A DNA stretch of 64,000 nt from GCA-2731375 sp964507245 (GTDB lineage: Bacteria; Pseudomonadota; Alphaproteobacteria; GCA-2731375), in NCBI GenBank assembly GCA_964507245.1, contig CAZDQC010000001.1:14572-78571 (forward strand), read 5' to 3'. A program made the position numbers and the translations under genes. Below the pieces are notes generated by a model, which worked only from the letters and a program-made list of their open reading frames with translations, made no database searches and was not told where the DNA came from. Numbering within the stretch: the first letter of the stretch is position 1; every line of letters starts with the position of its first letter. Shown here piece after piece: positions 35,682 to 45,096 of this stretch.

Positions 35682-36879
35682 CAGCCTGAAGCGGGCGGGA
35701 TAGGCCTAGTGCCAATGGAACGGTCGTTAGTGCGAATAACCCGACCATGGCCAATGTTTGTACGACGCCAAGTAAATCGCTAAGCACGCCAAAAACAGCT
35801 GGGGCTATGGCCCAGGCTCCTATGGTGAGGGTCATGAATAGACCGAAACCACGGCTGTGACGCTCCGGAACCACGAATTCCGCCACGCTTGCGTATAAAA
35901 CGGAAGAAGTGCCGTTCAGTGCCACGCCTACAATTGGTAACAGCCAAAAACAGGCCTCTAGCGGTAGTGGTAAAAGCAACAAAATGCCGCCCGCGGTCGC
36001 AAGCTCGCTCATTACGGCTGTGCGTACAATGCCCAGGCGCTCGGCGATTACGCCGCAAATGAGTTTGCCTGCGGCACCGCCCGCAAATACCAGGACCAGG
36101 GCACCACCAATCGCCTCAATCCCCGCGCCTTTGATAATTAGCAGGAAAGGTAGGAACGTTATAAAGGCGGCGCGGCAAGCTCCATCGATCATTGATACAG
36201 CGGACAAAATGGCATATCCACTTCGCTGATGAATGCCCCAGTCACCTAATTTCAGACTATCTGGCGCCGAATTCTGGCGCTTGACTAAATTTTTAGGACG
36301 GGCTCCTGTGCTTAAAAAGCGCAACAAAAACAATAGCCCGACGGCGGCGGCGATGCCAAATCCGCCATAGCTATAAGTGACATAGCGCCAATCCAGGCTG
36401 GCCAGGGCTAGGGCGGCTAGGCCTGGGACGGCCATCTTTCCCAAGTCTCCAGAAAAGTTATAGATCCCCAAGGCGGTGCGCATGGGACCGTCTTCATAGG
36501 CCCTTGCCACAAGGGTAGAATTTAAGGGGTGCTGCGGGCTGCTACCGATGCCGGCTAGGACGAGCGCCAAGGCCAAGCCCAGCGCGCCACCGGCAAAACC
36601 CAACAGACAAAATCCTACGCCAGCAAGAAATGTGCCAACTACTAGGATACGCCGCTCCCCCCAACGCTCAGCGGCAAGGCCTGCCGGAAGCTGGCCGATG
36701 GACATTGCGCCAGAGTAAGTGGACGAGATAACGCCAACTTGGCTAAGGGAGAGGCCGAATTCCCCCTGCCATACCGGCAGCAAAATAATGATCAGATCAG
36801 AAAATCCGTCATGTATGAAATGGGTGCTGCATGTCGCGCCAAGTATACGGCGTCGCCGTTTGACCTGTGGTTCAATCAC
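35659..36879 (-). CDS. MFS transporter, fosmidomycin-resistance-like
   Basis: 406 residues with twelve hydrophobic segments. HFIHDGFSDLIIILLPVWQ near the N terminus and GIGSSPQHPLNSTLVARAY are typical of the Fsr-like MFS subgroup. GTG 36879 overlaps the stop of the upstream phosphatase gene as GTGA and was chosen over TTG 36882. Third gene of a pmbA-like, phosphatase, MFS set whose members all couple through GTGA overlaps. Substrate unknown. Confidence 0.9.
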   Translation of the reverse strand: MIEPQVKRRRRILGATCSTHFIHDGFSDLIIILLPVWQGEFGLSLSQVGVISSTYSGAMSIGQLPAGLAAERWGERRILVVGTFLAGVGFCLLGFAGGALGLALALVLAGIGSSPQHPLNSTLVARAYEDGPMRTALGIYNFSGDLGKMAVPGLAALALASLDWRYVTYSYGGFGIAAAVGLLFLLRFLSTGARPKNLVKRQNSAPDSLKLGDWGIHQRSGYAILSAVSMIDGACRAAFITFLPFLLIIKGAGIEAIGGALVLVFAGGAAGKLICGVIAERLGIVRTAVMSELATAGGILLLLPLPLEACFWLLPIVGVALNGTSSVLYASVAEFVVPERHSRGFGLFMTLTIGAWAIAPAVFGVLSDLLGVVQTLAMVGLFALTTVPLALGLSRPLQAASDSRST

Positions 36880-37682
36880 CAATTCGCGCCGGCTGGCCGC
36901 TTGATCGTGTCCAAGAATTGCAGGACATGGGCATGCAGAGCTGGACCCGCACTAATTACAGATTTATGCCGAGGGTCGGGTCGGTTATAGACAAAATTCT
37001 GGCCACGAGAGCTTGTGTTGACGCCGCCGGCCTCGGTCAGAATCAGTTCTGCTGCGGCAATGTCCCAATCACTTTTACCAGACAATGAAATGCAGGCATC
37101 GTACTGGCCACCTGCTACCAGGCACATTCGGTAAGCGATAGAATTTACCATGTGAATGGTAACGTCCGACGGCTTATGCAAGGGATCAGCGTTTTTGAAG
37201 AGATTTCGTCCGGTTAACAGGCGAGCCCCTTTAAAATCTGGTATGGAGGTTACGTGGATGGGCTCGCCATTGAGTCGGGCACCGCCACCTTGAACCGCGT
37301 CGAAAAATTCCTCCTTTGCCGGATTATATACCGCAGCAGCCACAGGTCGGTCATCGCGGACCAAAGCGGCGCATATGGTGAATTCGGCCCGTTGCTGGAT
37401 AAAAGCCCGAGTACCGTCGATGGGATCAACCACCCAAACGTCACGGCAACCAAGTCGTTTGGGGTCGTCTTCCGTTTCCTCGGACAGCCAACCATATTGT
37501 GGTCGACGATCCAGCAACTTCTGTCGCAGGAGGTCATTAACTGCGTGATCCGCTTCGGACACGGGGTCATCATAACCCTTATCCCAATGTTTGACGCCAC
37601 AATGAAAATAGCTCAACGCCAGGGCGCCACCCTCGCGTACGCTTTCAATCAACAATGCATGATCTACTAGTAACTGACTCAC
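36876..37682 (-). CDS. Inositol monophosphatase family protein, CysQ/SuhB-like
   Basis: 268 residues. Lithium-sensitive phosphatase motifs are intact: LSEETEDD (metal Glu), WVVDPIDGTRAFI (metal Asp pair) and GKSDWDIAAAELILTEAGG (WDxAA). Members hydrolyse inositol phosphate, PAP/PAPS or histidinol phosphate; the exact substrate is unclear, though the spacing of WVVDPIDGTRAF would suit CysQ- or HisN-like enzymes. GTG 37682 overlaps the PmbA-like stop as GTGA. Next to an MFS gene it is coupled with. Confidence 0.9.
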   Translation of the reverse strand: MSQLLVDHALLIESVREGGALALSYFHCGVKHWDKGYDDPVSEADHAVNDLLRQKLLDRRPQYGWLSEETEDDPKRLGCRDVWVVDPIDGTRAFIQQRAEFTICAALVRDDRPVAAAVYNPAKEEFFDAVQGGGARLNGEPIHVTSIPDFKGARLLTGRNLFKNADPLHKPSDVTIHMVNSIAYRMCLVAGGQYDACISLSGKSDWDIAAAELILTEAGGVNTSSRGQNFVYNRPDPRHKSVISAGPALHAHVLQFLDTIKRPAGANW

Positions 37683-38910
37683 GTTCCGGCCACCATCAGT
37701 CCATCAATTCGCAAGGTTGGCGCATTGCTGCCATAGCGGAATACCAAGTCATTAGCCGGTGTGGTTTCCAAAAACATATCCCTTAGATTACCAGCAATGG
37801 TCAGTTCCGATACCGGATAAGCTAATTCGCCCTTTTCGATCCAAAAACCCGCGGCACCACGGCTGTAGTCGCCTGTGACGCCGTTTACACCGAAGCCAAT
37901 TAATTCTGTGATGTACAATCCGTTGTCAATTCCTCCAATCAATTCCTCCGGGCTTTGGTTTCCCGGCTGCATATATAGGTTGGTTGTGTTGGGCGCGGGT
38001 GGACCGGATGTGCCCCGGCTTGCATGTCCGGTGGTCCGTANNNNNNNNNNNNNNNNNNNNNNNNNNNNNNNNNNNNNNNNNNNNNNNNNNNNNNNNNNNN
38101 NNNNNNNNNNNNNNNNNNNNNNNNNNNNNNNNNNNNNNNNATAGCATTGGAAAAATGGCCCAAAATCGATCGGGAGACACGTGGGTCGAATAGAACCGGA
38201 ACCTCTTGGCTTTCGACTTTGCGCGGTCTTAAACGTTTTACTGCTTGTTCTCCTGCATTTTTACCAATTTTTTCAGGAGCATCCAAATCAGCGGTGTGCC
38301 GGGCGGACGAGAAGTCGTAGTCTCGTTCCATTGCGGTTCCTTCTCCGGCTATGACGGAAGCGAAAATAGAGTGCGAAGACGTTGCATAGGTTCCTGTAAA
38401 ACCATCGGATGTGACCAGCGCAATGCGATTGCGGTTCCACCCTGCGCCGGCGCTTTCCGAATTACTGACGCCGTCCACTGCCAGCGCCGCCTCTTCTGCC
38501 TTGGCGGCCAGGTCGTATAGCGCCTCTGGCGCAGGTTCATGGTCTTCATTAAGATCCAGGTCAGGATAACTTTTGGATAGATGGTCCGTATCAGCCAGGC
38601 CACAATAGGGGTCGTCGGGCATGGCCGCTGCCATTGACAGGCCTCGTTCTAATAACTCGTCAAGGCTGGATGCCGTGATGTCCGTAGATGAAACAATTGC
38701 CTGTTTCTGACCCAGGAAGATACGAAGGCCAAGGTCTTTGCTTTCCGAGCGTTCCAAATCCTCCCGTTTACCTAAACGATAGCTTACCTCAAGGGACATG
38801 GATTCAAATAGGACAGCATCGGCGGCATCGGCACCACCTTTTTCGGCCTTTTTGACAAGACTAGATAGCAAATCAAGGTCATTGGTCTTATCGGCCAGTT
38901 GTTGGCTCAT
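37679..38910 (-). CDS. pmbA: TldD/PmbA family metalloprotease, interrupted by a gap
   Basis: N-terminal 256 residues (38910-38141) and C-terminal 120 residues (38040-37679) flank the gap. SYRLGKREDLERSESKDLGLRIF-type N terminus (seen in parts as EDLERSESKDLG), VLFDPRVSRSILGHF before the gap, and NLYMQPG with GDYSRGAAGFWIEKGEL after it are typical of PmbA, the partner of the zinc protease TldD, which processes peptides such as microcins. A family length near 450 means about 70 residues are missing, roughly 200 bases, more than the 100 N. ATG 38910 follows GGAGAG. First in the GTGA-coupled set. Confidence 0.9.
38041..38140. other. Assembly gap (100 N)
   Basis: Placeholder inside the PmbA-like gene. 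Protein length expectations suggest about 200 bases are missing. Confidence 0.97.
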
Positions 38911-39054
38911 GCGGTCTCTCCGCTGAAAGGGGAGTTCGTGTGTTCTGTATAGGCGTTTCAGGCAGTCTTTGCGACTGCCGTCGCTATCAAATTTGCGGAA
39001 TAATGTTTACGAACATGTAAAGTCAGTACGGTGGAAATCTAACAGGAGAGTGTT

Positions 39055-39843
39055 ATGGAATTACGAATGGATGATCGGGTAGCCCTAATTACGGGAGGAA
39101 GTGACGGTTTAGGAAGGGCTATGGCACATGCATTCTCGGCATCGGGGGCGAGTGTAGCGATCGCAGCACGGGGGCAGGAAAAGTTGAATTCCACCTGTGA
39201 TGCCATATCGCAGGCGACAGGCCGTCGAATTGAAGCATATGCGGCAGATGTCAGTGATGCCGGACAGATTGCGGCATTGTACGGCAAGGTAACGGCGGAT
39301 TTGGGACAGGTGGACATCCTGGTCAATAATGCGGGAACGTCACAGACTGGAAGGTTTGAGGAGGTGACGGATGAAATTTGGCAGGCTGATCTCGACCTAA
39401 AACTGATGGCTGCGATCCGTCTTTGCCGCCTGGCGATGCCTGGAATGAAAGAACGCCGATGGGGACGTATTATCAACGTCTTAAACACGGCCGCCAAGGC
39501 ACCCAGAGGTGGTAGTGCGCCTACCTCTGTGTCGCGGGCCGCCGGCATGGCCTTGACTAAGGTGCTGGCCGGAGAAGGTGCCGCGCACAATGTCTTGGCA
39601 AATGCTCTATGTACCGGGATCATCGAAAGCGGTCAGTGGGACCGCCGATTCGAGGCGCAGGGAGCGGACAAAACAAAGGATGATTTCCTCGCGGATATGG
39701 CAAAAGAACGTGGGCTGCCCATGGGCCGGCTGGGTACGGCGGAAGAGTTCGCCAATATGGCGTGTTTTCTGGCCTCGGATGCGGGGTCATATATCAATGG
39801 CACGGCGATCAATGTGGATGGAGGTCTATCCCCCGTGGTCTAG
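39055..39843 (+). CDS. SDR family protein with atypical active site
   Basis: 262 residues. The cofactor motif TGGSDGLGRA and VNNAGTSQTG are normal, and the C-terminal YINGTAINVDGGLSPVV matches the 3-oxoacyl reductase-like group. The catalytic Tyr-x3-Lys is absent: the segment GGSAPTSVSRAAGMAL has Thr where Tyr should be and Arg where Lys should be. I recall a subgroup of proteobacterial SDRs with such PTSVxRAAG motifs, so this seems lineage-wide rather than damage. Its reaction may differ or use other residues. ATG 39055 follows AGGAGAG. Confidence 0.9.
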   Translation: MELRMDDRVALITGGSDGLGRAMAHAFSASGASVAIAARGQEKLNSTCDAISQATGRRIEAYAADVSDAGQIAALYGKVTADLGQVDILVNNAGTSQTGRFEEVTDEIWQADLDLKLMAAIRLCRLAMPGMKERRWGRIINVLNTAAKAPRGGSAPTSVSRAAGMALTKVLAGEGAAHNVLANALCTGIIESGQWDRRFEAQGADKTKDDFLADMAKERGLPMGRLGTAEEFANMACFLASDAGSYINGTAINVDGGLSPVV

Positions 39844-39846
39844 TTA

Positions 39847-40002
39847 TCAAAAATCTGAAATGATACCTTTGCGTTCCCAATCGCCATATCGCGTAGGTTC
39901 GGGGCCTTTGGGGCCACCAATTTCCTTGACTGGTTTCGTCTGATCTTTATCTGAATCCTTGTCGATGGCCTGGCCATTGGACATTTCTGTTTTATTTGGC
40001 AT
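39847..40002 (-). CDS. DUF1674 protein, succinate dehydrogenase assembly factor 4-like
   Basis: 51 residues ending EIGGPKGPEPTRYGDWERK plus GIISDF. This C-terminal signature (GGPxGPEPTRYGDWE-K-G-DF) defines DUF1674, homologous to mitochondrial SdhAF4, which helps flavinylated SdhA mature. The N-terminal part is charged and low in complexity. ATG 40002 follows AGGGG; ATG 40032 would add ten residues. Located three bases from the convergent SDR stop and divergent from rsmB, a common alphaproteobacterial arrangement. Confidence 0.85.
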   Translation of the reverse strand: MPNKTEMSNGQAIDKDSDKDQTKPVKEIGGPKGPEPTRYGDWERKGIISDF

Positions 40003-40090
40003 TAAAAAGCCCCTATTGGTGGATTTGAACATGCTTAAATTAAAAATAGCAATGTGTCGACACGCCCGCTAGTCCCATAATGGGTCGAAT

Positions 40091-41383
40091 ATGAATGATG
40101 TTGGATATCGCTCCCGTGCTTTAGCCGGATGGCTTCTCCATCGCGTCCTGGATCGTGGGCAGAAGCTTAACTCTGTTCTCTTTGAGGCACAGGAATTGGG
40201 GGGTCGGATGTCTAGAATGGCGCCCCGTGACCGTGCTTTCGTCCATCTATTGGTGGTGACCGTATTGCGGCGGCTCGGGCAAATCGACGACGCTCTAATT
40301 CGCTGCCTGGACCGCCCTTTGAACAGATTGGCACTACCTGCAAAAAATATTCTCCGACTTGCTGCAGCCCAGACGATGTTCCTCAATACTCCCGGTCATG
40401 CTGTCGCGGATGGTGCCGTGCGTTCGTTGCGGCCCCGGGAAGAGCACTTGAAGGGTCTAGTGAATGCGGTTTCGCGACGCCTAATTCGCGAGTGCCAAGA
40501 TATTCTCGCGGAACAGGATGAAGTGGATCTGAACTGTCCAAAATGGCTTAGAAATAGTTGGTCTGCCGCCCGTGGCGATCAAACAGCAATGAATATCATT
40601 GCTGCCACGTTGAAGGAGCCACCATTAGATATTACGGTGAAGGGGGATCAGCAGGTTTGGGCCGAAAATCTGGACGCAAAACTTTTGCCGACGGGTTCGC
40701 TGCGTCGCTATACGGGCGGGCCGGTTCAAGAATTACCCGGATATGATGAGGGGGAGTGGTGGGTCCAGGATATGGCTGCCGCTTTACCTGTTCGCCTTTT
40801 CGGCGATGTGGCGGGACAGGCGGTGCTCGACCTGTGTGCGGCACCGGGAGGGAAAACCGCGCAACTGGCGGCTTCTGGAGCGCGAGTAACGGCGGTAGAT
40901 GAGGCGCCGAATCGGTTGTCTTTGCTACGTTCTAACCTGGAACGGCTAGGCTTGAAGGCGGACCTATCGATTGCTGATGTTCGCACATGGAGGCCATCGA
41001 CGCCATTTGATAAAATTCTTTTGGACGCGCCCTGCAGTGCTACTGGCACTATACGACGGCATCCGGACATTTGGCACTTGTGCACAAAGAACGATGTGGA
41101 ACGCGCGGCAGTGTTGCAGGATCAACTACTGCGAGCGGCGGTAGAAATGCTAGCACCTGGCGGAACCCTTGTTTATAGCACCTGTTCGTTGCAGTCGGAG
41201 GAGGGTGAAACACAGATTGCCAAGTTGCTTGCTAGCGATGATCGGATAAAGCGGGACCAAGTTGAGGCGCATGAATTATATGGGTTGTCAGAATTAATTT
41301 CGACAGATGGTGATTTGCGCACACTGCCGCACTATTTGGACGGAATGGACGGATTTTTTGCCGCGCGGTTGGTGAGGAACTGA
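40091..41383 (+). CDS. rsmB: 16S rRNA (cytosine-C5) methyltransferase RsmB
   Basis: 430 residues. The N-terminal NusB-like RNA-binding domain covers residues 1-140 (RDRAFVHLLVVTVLRRLGQID). The methyltransferase domain has LDLCAAPGGKTAQL (SAM), DAPCSATGTIRRHPDI with the motif IV Cys, and YSTCSLQSEEGE with the motif VI nucleophilic Cys. Modifies C967 of 16S rRNA in E. coli numbering. Divergent from the DUF1674 gene; rpe follows 49 bases later in the same direction. Confidence 0.94.
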   Translation: MNDVGYRSRALAGWLLHRVLDRGQKLNSVLFEAQELGGRMSRMAPRDRAFVHLLVVTVLRRLGQIDDALIRCLDRPLNRLALPAKNILRLAAAQTMFLNTPGHAVADGAVRSLRPREEHLKGLVNAVSRRLIRECQDILAEQDEVDLNCPKWLRNSWSAARGDQTAMNIIAATLKEPPLDITVKGDQQVWAENLDAKLLPTGSLRRYTGGPVQELPGYDEGEWWVQDMAAALPVRLFGDVAGQAVLDLCAAPGGKTAQLAASGARVTAVDEAPNRLSLLRSNLERLGLKADLSIADVRTWRPSTPFDKILLDAPCSATGTIRRHPDIWHLCTKNDVERAAVLQDQLLRAAVEMLAPGGTLVYSTCSLQSEEGETQIAKLLASDDRIKRDQVEAHELYGLSELISTDGDLRTLPHYLDGMDGFFAARLVRN

Positions 41384-41432
41384 TGGTTCTTCCCAACTTG
41401 CGGCCTGTTAGGCAACCTGCTACCTAGCGCCC

Positions 41433-42101
41433 ATGCAACAATCTGTCCGCATCGCACCATCAATTCTGTCTGCTGATTTTGCCTCTCTTGGAGCGGAAGT
41501 TAGGGCTGTGAGCCAGGCGGGTGCCGACTATATTCACATTGACGTTATGGACGGTCACTTTGTTCCGAATTTGACAATTGGGCCGGCCGTTGTCGCTGCC
41601 TTGCGGCCGCACAGTAGCCTTCCATTCGACGTCCACCTCATGATCAGCCCGGCAGACCCATACATTCCTGACTTTGTGCAAGCCGGGGCGGATATTGTTA
41701 CGGTGCATGTTGAGGCGGGATCACATTTGCACCGGACTATTCAATTGATCAAGGGCGAAGGAGTCCGCGCCGGCCTGGCGCTCAATCCGGGGACACCCGT
41801 AACCGTTGTAGAACCCTTATTGGATACCCTGGATCTGGTGCTTGTGATGAGTGTTAATCCCGGTTTTGGCGGGCAATCCTTTATTGCTGGTCAATTGGAA
41901 AAGATACGGCAACTTCGTACCTTGATTGACAAAACGGAGAGGAAGATTGACCTGCAGGTGGACGGGGGTATCAACTCTGAAAATGCCGCTGATGCAATTG
42001 CGGCGGGAGCGGATGTGTTGGTGGCGGGATCGGCAACCTTCGCAGGTGACACAAGCCAATATGCGGCTAATATCGAGGCCTTGCGGGCGAAGGCATCTTA
42101 A
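41433..42101 (+). CDS. rpe: Ribulose-phosphate 3-epimerase
   Basis: 222 residues, TIM barrel. ILSADFASLGAEV, HIDVMDGHFVPNLTIG (metal His/Asp and catalytic Asp), DVHLMI, VMSVNPGFGGQ and LQVDGGIN are all present. Interconverts ribulose 5-phosphate and xylulose 5-phosphate in the pentose phosphate or Calvin pathways. rpiA, which makes ribulose 5-phosphate's partner ribose 5-phosphate, is nearby on the other strand. Confidence 0.97.
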   Translation: MQQSVRIAPSILSADFASLGAEVRAVSQAGADYIHIDVMDGHFVPNLTIGPAVVAALRPHSSLPFDVHLMISPADPYIPDFVQAGADIVTVHVEAGSHLHRTIQLIKGEGVRAGLALNPGTPVTVVEPLLDTLDLVLVMSVNPGFGGQSFIAGQLEKIRQLRTLIDKTERKIDLQVDGGINSENAADAIAAGADVLVAGSATFAGDTSQYAANIEALRAKAS

Positions 42102-42122
42102 GCGCGGGAACAGCATTTCGAA

Positions 42123-43766
42123 ATGAACGATAGCTGGAAGCGGTTGAAAAACGCCGGTTATAGAACCCGCCTCTATCGCTACACTTTGGAACGGCAAAAT
42201 TCCGACGGTCTGATCTTTTTGCCACAGGATCCTTGGCCGGGAGATCCAAGTAAGGCAAATGAGCTATTTCGGGGAAAGTATCGTTTCCTGGGACGGGAGG
42301 CCAGCGCTCCTAACCAGCCGCCTTGGCGTTTGCGGCCCGATGATGAAGATTGGTCGTCCGAATTGCATGCATTTGAATGGCTTCGCCATTTTGAAGCGGC
42401 CGGCGGCGAGGCAGCTTTGTCACAAGCGCAACGTTTGGTGCGGTCTTGGATAGATCTTTGCAGTGACATTGACCCGAAAATATGGTCGCCGGACGTTCTG
42501 GGCCGTCGGTTAATTGCCTTCTTAAGCCACGGTCGGTTCTTGATCAGCCAATCCTCACCTAGTTTTCAGGCCGCTTTCGTCCGCTCGGTTCATTTGCAAT
42601 GGCGACATTTGCAGCGAACTGTTGATGACGCCCCTTTTGGTGCGCCACAACTCTTTGCAGTTATTAGCTTGCTTTTTGGCACCCTTTCCCTAACTGGCGA
42701 AGAGAACCAATTCGAGAAATATCTTCGCCGGCTTGAAGAGCTGGCTTCCCGCTTAAAACTGCGAGACGGGGAATGCTACAGCGGGTCACCATCCGACCTT
42801 AAATGCATGCTGGAGCATTTTGTGGCCTTGCGTGAGGCAGTCTTGGGGCGAGGTTTTGACGTCCCTCAATGGCTCCAGGGAGCTATAAGGCTTATGGCAG
42901 TAAATCTGCAGGGATTACGTCACGGCGATGGCGGTCTGGCTTTATTCAATGGTGGATTAGAGGAGCAAGCCGACGATTTGGATAGAGTTTTGGAAAAGGT
43001 AGGTGCGGAAGTAAAGAGGGACTTATTTAATGCGAACAGCTCTGCGTACCAGCGTTTGGCGGCGGGAAATACTATTCTTTTGGTAGCATCCGCGGCACCC
43101 GCTGCCGACGAATTTGGTCGTGCCGGTCATTCTGGAGGTACAGCCTTTGAGATGTCTGTCGGCAAACACCGCCTTGTCGTGAATTGTGGCAGTGGCCGCC
43201 ATCGAAATGGTGATTGGCCGGAAGCAGCTCGTGCGACAGCGGCCCATTCGACATTGCATTTTGCAAATGCAAACGCCTGGCCCATTCTCGGCGATGGCGG
43301 ATTCGGGTCGAATCCAGCACCTCTTTATTGCCGTCGTCATGGGGATGACGCGGGCAGTAACTGGCTGGAGCTGCGGCATGAGGGGTATCGCCAAAGGTTT
43401 GGATTGATCCATCATCGGCGAATTTATTTAAGTGGATCAGGAGAGGATGTTCGGGGAGAGGACCGACTAGAAAAGACTCGGCCGGGAGGAGGGGAAGTTA
43501 CCGGTAAGGTGGTTGGCGACGCCGTGGTTCGTTTTCATTTGCACCCGGATGTGCGGGCTTCCGTCTTGCAAGGCGGAGGCACGGTTCTGCTTCGTCTGGC
43601 GGATGGAAAGGGTTGGCGTTTTCGGGCCAGCGGAGCTCTAGTATCCACGCAGGATAGTATTTATCTGGGTCAGTTCGACAGGGTGCGCCGTAGTCAGCAG
43701 ATCCTTTTGACTTCTGTTAGTGATGTCGACAATACCGTCATCAAATGGGCATTTCAGCGAGTTTGA
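42123..43766 (+). CDS. Heparinase II/III family protein
   Basis: 547 residues. An alpha-helical N-terminal toroid domain (HAFEWLRHFEAAGG, WSPDVLGRRLIAFLSHGRFL) leads to a C-terminal beta-sandwich (AHSTLHFANANAW, WLELRHEGYRQRFGLIHHRR). Homologues lie beside rsmB, rpe and purH in many alphaproteobacteria, where the function is unproven; a role in cell-envelope polysaccharide is only a guess. No signal peptide is visible. Its last 13 bases overlap the convergent rpiA. Confidence 0.9.
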   Translation: MNDSWKRLKNAGYRTRLYRYTLERQNSDGLIFLPQDPWPGDPSKANELFRGKYRFLGREASAPNQPPWRLRPDDEDWSSELHAFEWLRHFEAAGGEAALSQAQRLVRSWIDLCSDIDPKIWSPDVLGRRLIAFLSHGRFLISQSSPSFQAAFVRSVHLQWRHLQRTVDDAPFGAPQLFAVISLLFGTLSLTGEENQFEKYLRRLEELASRLKLRDGECYSGSPSDLKCMLEHFVALREAVLGRGFDVPQWLQGAIRLMAVNLQGLRHGDGGLALFNGGLEEQADDLDRVLEKVGAEVKRDLFNANSSAYQRLAAGNTILLVASAAPAADEFGRAGHSGGTAFEMSVGKHRLVVNCGSGRHRNGDWPEAARATAAHSTLHFANANAWPILGDGGFGSNPAPLYCRRHGDDAGSNWLELRHEGYRQRFGLIHHRRIYLSGSGEDVRGEDRLEKTRPGGGEVTGKVVGDAVVRFHLHPDVRASVLQGGGTVLLRLADGKGWRFRASGALVSTQDSIYLGQFDRVRRSQQILLTSVSDVDNTVIKWAFQRV

Positions 43767-44467
43767 GGGCTTATGAAGGTGACATCTTCGTCAGTGCCCA
43801 GAATAACTTGATCAGCCATGTTGCAGAAAATTCCGTGCTCAACCACACCGGGCCACCCGGAAATTCGCTGTGCCATGTCCGCGGGGTTGGAAATCGAAGG
43901 GCCAAAATGACCGTCGATGATCAAATGCCCTTCATCGGTCCGAAAAGGCACACCGTCTGGTATCCGCCGCAAAGAAGCTGCAACGTCCATGTCGGATAGT
44001 CGCCTAAGGATGGGCTGTTGGGCCATGGGTATTATTTCTACGGGCAATGGAAACGCTCCCAACACGCAGACCTGTTTGCTCTCGTCTGCAATGACGATAA
44101 ATCGCTTTGCTGACGCGGCGACAATTTTTTCCCTCAATAGGGCGCCACCTCCGCCCTTGATCAAATTTAGTGATTGATCAAATTCATCCGTACCATCTAT
44201 AGCAAGATCAAGGTCAGGGATTTCATCAAGCGTGGTCAACGAAATTCCAAGATCGCGACACAAATCAGCACTTCTTTCGGATGTTGCTACGCCGAGTACG
44301 GAAAGTCCGTTTTGGACACGCTCGCCAAGTAGTCGGATAAAGTGTTCCGCTGTTGAACCGGTGCCAATGCCAAGACGCATGCCATCGCTCACCTGTTCTA
44401 CAGCAGCATACGCGGCATTTTGTTTCGCGATATCACTCATGGAACCGAACTTTCTTTGCTTTGACAT
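43754..44467 (-). CDS. rpiA: Ribose-5-phosphate isomerase A
   Basis: 237 residues. LGIGTGSTAEHFIRLL (phosphate loop), DLAIDGTDEFDQSLNLIKGGGGALLREKI with catalytic Asp and Glu (quoted as DGTDEFD and KGGGGALLREK), and the KRFIVIADESK segment are intact. Interconverts ribose 5-phosphate and ribulose 5-phosphate. ATG 44467 is used; ATG 44440 (MSDIAKQNAAY) fits many relatives and is equally possible. Divergent from ispZ with 35 bases between starts. Confidence 0.95.
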   Translation of the reverse strand: MSKQRKFGSMSDIAKQNAAYAAVEQVSDGMRLGIGTGSTAEHFIRLLGERVQNGLSVLGVATSERSADLCRDLGISLTTLDEIPDLDLAIDGTDEFDQSLNLIKGGGGALLREKIVAASAKRFIVIADESKQVCVLGAFPLPVEIIPMAQQPILRRLSDMDVAASLRRIPDGVPFRTDEGHLIIDGHFGPSISNPADMAQRISGWPGVVEHGIFCNMADQVILGTDEDVTFISPQTR

Positions 44468-44502
44468 TCTGTTTCATTTTAGTTCCGATTAATCCAGGTT
44501 AT

Positions 44503-45096
44503 ATGTTCGCCATGTCAAACTCTGCAAGTAATCCTTCCGCGCCGAATCCATTGCTTAAGCTTGTCCTAGAAATCGGGCCGTTAGTGTTATTCTTTGTTAC
44601 CAACAGTCAGGCCGGTATTTTCTGGGCGACGGGCATTTTCATGATAGCGATCTGCCTGTCCTTGTCGTTGAGCTGGATTCTTGAGCGGCGTTTGCCCACC
44701 CTGCCTTTAGTTACCGGTATCTTCGTAATGGTATTTGGCGGTTTGACGCTTGTGCTACAGGACGAATTGTTCATCAAGCTTAAGCCAACGATCGTCAACA
44801 CCTTGTTTGCAGGGATCCTTTTTAGCGGCCTATATTGGCGAAAGTCCTTCTTAAAGAGTCTGATGGGTAACATGTTTGCCATGTCGGATAGGGGTTGGCG
44901 GATACTCACTTTCCGATGGGCGTTTTTTTTCATCGTGTTGGCGATCCTGAATGAAATAGTTTGGCGTAATACGTCTACGGACACCTGGGTTAGCTTCAAG
45001 GTTTTTGGAATCATGCCGCTGACAATACTGTTTTCGATTTTACAATTACCAACAATGAACCGACATAAGCTGATTAAGACTGAGGATAAGGATTAA
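44503..45096 (+). CDS. ispZ: Inner membrane septation protein A (YciB/IspZ)
   Basis: 197 residues with about five to six membrane helices. LLKLVLEIGPLVLFFVTNSQ, RRLPTLPLVTGIFVMVFGGLT and KPTIVNTLFAGILFSG are the family signature, as is ILNEIVWRNTSTDTWVSFKVF. YciB/IspZ proteins influence septation and envelope integrity. ATG 44503 was chosen over the long upstream extension, which overlaps rpiA. The stop overlaps the ccmA start as TAATG, so ispZ leads the ccm transcript here, as in many alphaproteobacteria. Confidence 0.94.
   Translation: MFAMSNSASNPSAPNPLLKLVLEIGPLVLFFVTNSQAGIFWATGIFMIAICLSLSLSWILERRLPTLPLVTGIFVMVFGGLTLVLQDELFIKLKPTIVNTLFAGILFSGLYWRKSFLKSLMGNMFAMSDRGWRILTFRWAFFFIVLAILNEIVWRNTSTDTWVSFKVFGIMPLTILFSILQLPTMNRHKLIKTEDKD

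Noticed and set aside
43309..43330. T-loop-like bases suggesting a tRNA in the heparinase gene
   Set aside because: No acceptor, D or anticodon arms can be formed around it; it is ordinary coding sequence.
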